From Bacillota bacterium (lineage in GTDB: Bacteria > Bacillota > Clostridia > Acetivibrionales > DTU013): 64,000 nucleotides of DNA. Shown one piece after another: positions 62,032 to 64,000 of the stretch. The stretch spans positions 186,001-250,000 of the forward strand of contig JAFABI010000103.1 in the NCBI GenBank assembly GCA_023426125.1. Direction: 5' to 3'. The notes beneath the pieces are model-generated. The model ran no database searches and had not been told where the DNA came from. It saw only the letters and a program-made list of their open reading frames with translations. Positions within the stretch are counted from its first letter, which is position 1, and every line of letters starts with the position of its first letter. The position numbers were made by a program, and so were the translations under genes.

Positions 62032-63102
62032 TTATGGTCCGACTTTCAGCCTTACGATGAAGGTTGTCCCTTTGCCCGGTTCGCTCTTTACCGATATGGA
62101 GCCACCCGCCAGCTCAATGACACGCAGTGAAAGCGCAAGGCCAAGACCGTTGCCTTCCTGGGAACGGGATGTATCTCCCTGATAGAATTTATCAAAAATG
62201 TGCTTCATGGTTTCCTCGCTCATGCCGCAGCCGGTGTCGGATATGGATACCGTCACGGTATCCTCATCCGAGACTTGCACCAGGGTGATTTTGCCACCAG
62301 GTTCAGTGAATTTCAGAGCATTTGAAAGAAGGTTGTGCCATACGATTTCCAGCATGCTTTCATCGGCATATAGCATAGCCCGGTCCTCTATATCTGCCAT
62401 CAGCTCAATACCCTTCTGCTCCAATGCATTCTCAAAGGCAAGCGCGCAGTCACAGAGCTGGCGGCATAGGTCAAAGTGCCCGGTGGCAGGGGTGATCTCC
62501 TGATTTTCCAGCTTGCTGAGCTTTAGGATATTGGTCACGAGCTCCGTCAGATTTTTGCTTGCGGTGATGATGGTGTCGGTGTATTCCTTGCGCTTTTCCG
62601 GCGACAAATCCTGTTTTTGCAGCGCCATGGCGTAGCTCTGGATTACCGACAGCGGTGTCCTGATTTCATGGGACACATTGGCGATAAAGTCGTTTTTCAA
62701 TGTCTCGATGCTCCCCAGTTCCTCCACCATCTTGTTGAAATCCTCAAACATCACGTCTACATAATCCAGCTTGTCTGCGGTGTGCGCAGGTTCCAGGCAA
62801 ACGGAAAAATCGCCCTCGGCGACTTGTTTCGCGGCTTCACTGAGTTTTCTCATGGGTTTGTCATAGGCACGGAGCTTTTGGCGGGCAGTGACAAGGCAAA
62901 AAACGGCGGCAACAATAGCCCAATACCCCAGCATCCCCCAGATATATTCCGGCGGAAAACTGCCAAAAGGCACGTATTCGTTATAGATCATCCACTGTCC
63001 GGCGGAAAGCGTCAGCAATACAAAATAGGTCAGAGCGACTTCCTTCCAGGTGAAATGCTTTGCCTTTACCCGCACGTCCTTTGCAATCTGCTTCTTTTTC
63101 AT
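62032..63102 (-). CDS. Sensor histidine kinase (HAMP-HisKA-HATPase)
   Basis: A 356-residue kinase with two membrane helices (about 20-38 and 54-72) joined by a very short extracytoplasmic loop (about 15 residues), then HAMP (about 75-128), HisKA with NVSHEIRTPLS (His145) and an HATPase domain with WHNLLSNALKFTEPGG, SDTGCGM and GNGLGLALSLRV. The short loop suggests intramembrane sensing, as in antibiotic or envelope-stress kinases. It overlaps the response regulator gene by 4 bases. Confidence 0.93.
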   Translation of the reverse strand: MKKKQIAKDVRVKAKHFTWKEVALTYFVLLTLSAGQWMIYNEYVPFGSFPPEYIWGMLGYWAIVAAVFCLVTARQKLRAYDKPMRKLSEAAKQVAEGDFSVCLEPAHTADKLDYVDVMFEDFNKMVEELGSIETLKNDFIANVSHEIRTPLSVIQSYAMALQKQDLSPEKRKEYTDTIITASKNLTELVTNILKLSKLENQEITPATGHFDLCRQLCDCALAFENALEQKGIELMADIEDRAMLYADESMLEIVWHNLLSNALKFTEPGGKITLVQVSDEDTVTVSISDTGCGMSEETMKHIFDKFYQGDTSRSQEGNGLGLALSLRVIELAGGSISVKSEPGKGTTFIVRLKVGP

Positions 63103-63770
63103 ACCGGTACCGCCTTATATCCCAAACCATGCACGGTGACGATCTTGAAATCCTCACAGCAGGAAAACTTATCCCGCAGCTTTGTGATATACACATCCAC
63201 AGCACGCAGACTGGTCTCTCTCTCGATGCCCCAGAACTCGTCCATCAGCTGCGCCCGGGAGAAGGTGCGCTTCGGATAGGACAGCAGCTTGTAAAGGATA
63301 TTGAATTCACGGACAGTCACCGGAATTTCTTCACCGTTCACCGTCGCAGCCGTCGCGTCTGCATCCAATACAAGACTCCCCATCGTCAGACGCTTTTCAC
63401 TCGCTATATTCGCCCGGCGTAACAGTGCGCCCACACGCAGCACCAACTCGTCCATATCGATGGGTTTTACCATATAATCGTCAATGCCGACCCGAAAACC
63501 TCTCTGCTTTGAGGAAATATCGTCACGGGCCGTCATAAACAAAATGGGGATTGTCTTGTTGACGTCCCGCACTGCTTCGGCAAATTCAAAGCCATCGATC
63601 TCCGGCATCATGATGTCCGAAATGATCAAATCGTACAGATGGTTGTACATCAAATCATATGCCTCCCGCGGATTCAAGCACCCTCCGGCCGCGTATCCGT
63701 TATCGTTCAGATACGTGCAAACCAGTTGATTGAGCTTTATATCATCTTCAACAACAAGAATTTTAATCAT
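63099..63770 (-). CDS. OmpR/PhoB-family response regulator
   Basis: A 223-residue regulator: receiver domain with phospho-acceptor Asp52 in ISDIMMPEIDG, and a C-terminal winged-helix DNA-binding domain (about 130-222) with ETSLRAVDVYITKLRDK and VHGLGYKA. The start at 63770 (MIKILVVEDD) has AAAGGAG; the frame to 63794 adds eight non-conserved residues. It is first in the two-gene operon. Direct repeats upstream of its -10 box suggest autoregulation. Confidence 0.94.
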   Translation of the reverse strand: MIKILVVEDDIKLNQLVCTYLNDNGYAAGGCLNPREAYDLMYNHLYDLIISDIMMPEIDGFEFAEAVRDVNKTIPILFMTARDDISSKQRGFRVGIDDYMVKPIDMDELVLRVGALLRRANIASEKRLTMGSLVLDADATAATVNGEEIPVTVREFNILYKLLSYPKRTFSRAQLMDEFWGIERETSLRAVDVYITKLRDKFSCCEDFKIVTVHGLGYKAVPV

Positions 63771-63824
63771 GGTTTTCTCCTTTTTTGACTTCAAAGATCA
63801 TCCCAATAACATCTTTCTTGTTTT

Positions 63825-63855
63825 ATTATAAACAATATTGTTAAAGAATTGTTAA
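63825..63855 (-). promoter_or_regulatory. Autoregulated promoter with PhoB-type direct repeat
   Basis: Minus strand: two exact TTAACAAT repeats (63848-63855 and 63837-63844) with an 11-base period, placed just upstream of a perfect TATAAT (63825-63830), where a -35 box would be. An 11-base direct repeat over the -35 region is the usual binding layout for OmpR/PhoB-type activators. Confidence 0.6.
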
Positions 63856-63900
63856 TCCAAGGCTATGCGTTTAAAATTTTATTAAAATAGTTCCGGATTA

Positions 63901-64000
63901 TCATCTCCGGCTCAATTGCTCATAGACTTCATTATAGTATATTGCATTCTCAACCGGCGTATTAGGAGGAATGTGGTTGCCCACCGCCAAGAAAAAGCCC
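63901..64000 (-). CDS. Uroporphyrinogen decarboxylase-like protein, C-terminal fragment
   Basis: The last 32 codons are visible, reading GFFLAVGNHIPPNTPVENAI and ending EQLSRR. The GNHIPPNTPVEN pattern matches the C-terminus of URO-D-superfamily proteins, including methylcobamide:CoM methyltransferase-like members found in anaerobes. Subfamily cannot be fixed from this fragment. Confidence 0.65.
   Translation of the reverse strand, partial: GFFLAVGNHIPPNTPVENAIYYNEVYEQLSRR

Overview
The window reads as chromosomal DNA of an anaerobic, endospore-forming member of the Clostridia (Bacillota). The evidence is a SpoIVFA/SpoIVFB pair inside a maf-radC-mreBCD-min cluster, Gram-positive lipoprotein signals, AGGAGG-type ribosome binding sites, Asp23, LiaF/PspC-like and DUF4321 proteins, and the absence of outer-membrane biogenesis genes. 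MinE alongside MinCD, and several intergenic palindromic repeat families, suggest a plant-polymer-degrading clostridial lineage. This is inference; no rRNA gene is present to place it.

Region 1 (1-27.4 kb) is mostly housekeeping and mostly on the minus strand. It opens with the start of a sodium:solute symporter and its 39-residue accessory protein. A promoter-driven metF follows on the plus strand. A two-gene unit then encodes a membrane coiled-coil protein and an unusual substrate-binding/OmpA fusion. The conserved elongation, division and sporulation cluster runs in transcription order DUF4321, maf, radC, mreB, mreC, mreD, mrdA (PBP2), minC, minD, minE, mgsA-like, spoIVFA, spoIVFB. This matches the Bacillus subtilis maf-radC-mreBCD-minCD-spoIVFAB order with mrdA, minE and mgsA added. 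The mgsA product has lost two of its expected catalytic residues. Next come adenine deaminase, an orphan class I isoprenoid-synthase-like protein, a LiaF-like/PspC pair transcribed away from an asymmetric ABC exporter pair, a flippase-like membrane protein, an Asp23 protein and asnS.

Region 2 (27.4-58.9 kb) is accessory and devoted to glycan capture. After a metallophosphoesterase there are three complete sugar ABC loci, each with a lipoprotein binding protein, two permeases and a glycosidase, and each beside a membrane sensor or regulator. Locus A (28.1-38.8 kb) has a YesM/YesN two-component pair facing a GH106-like hydrolase, LplB/LplC-type permeases and a binding protein. Locus B (41.0-50.1 kb) has a one-component membrane AraC regulator, permeases, a binding protein and a GH78 alpha-L-rhamnosidase. 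Locus C (50.9-58.9 kb) has another membrane AraC regulator, a binding protein, UgpA/UgpE-type permeases, a GH123-like DUF4091 protein and a YczE-family membrane protein. None encodes its own ATPase, so a shared MsmX-like ATPase elsewhere is implied. A pirin/YgiD pair sits between A and B, and a decayed mazF fragment between B and C.

Region 3 (59-64 kb) carries a CoA-disulfide reductase with a rhodanese domain, a repeat-rich spacer with a perfect 30-bp hairpin, an unknown two-helix membrane protein, an OmpR-type two-component system with a likely autoregulatory direct repeat, and the 3' end of a uroporphyrinogen-decarboxylase-like gene. No rRNA, tRNA, CRISPR array or intact insertion sequence was seen.
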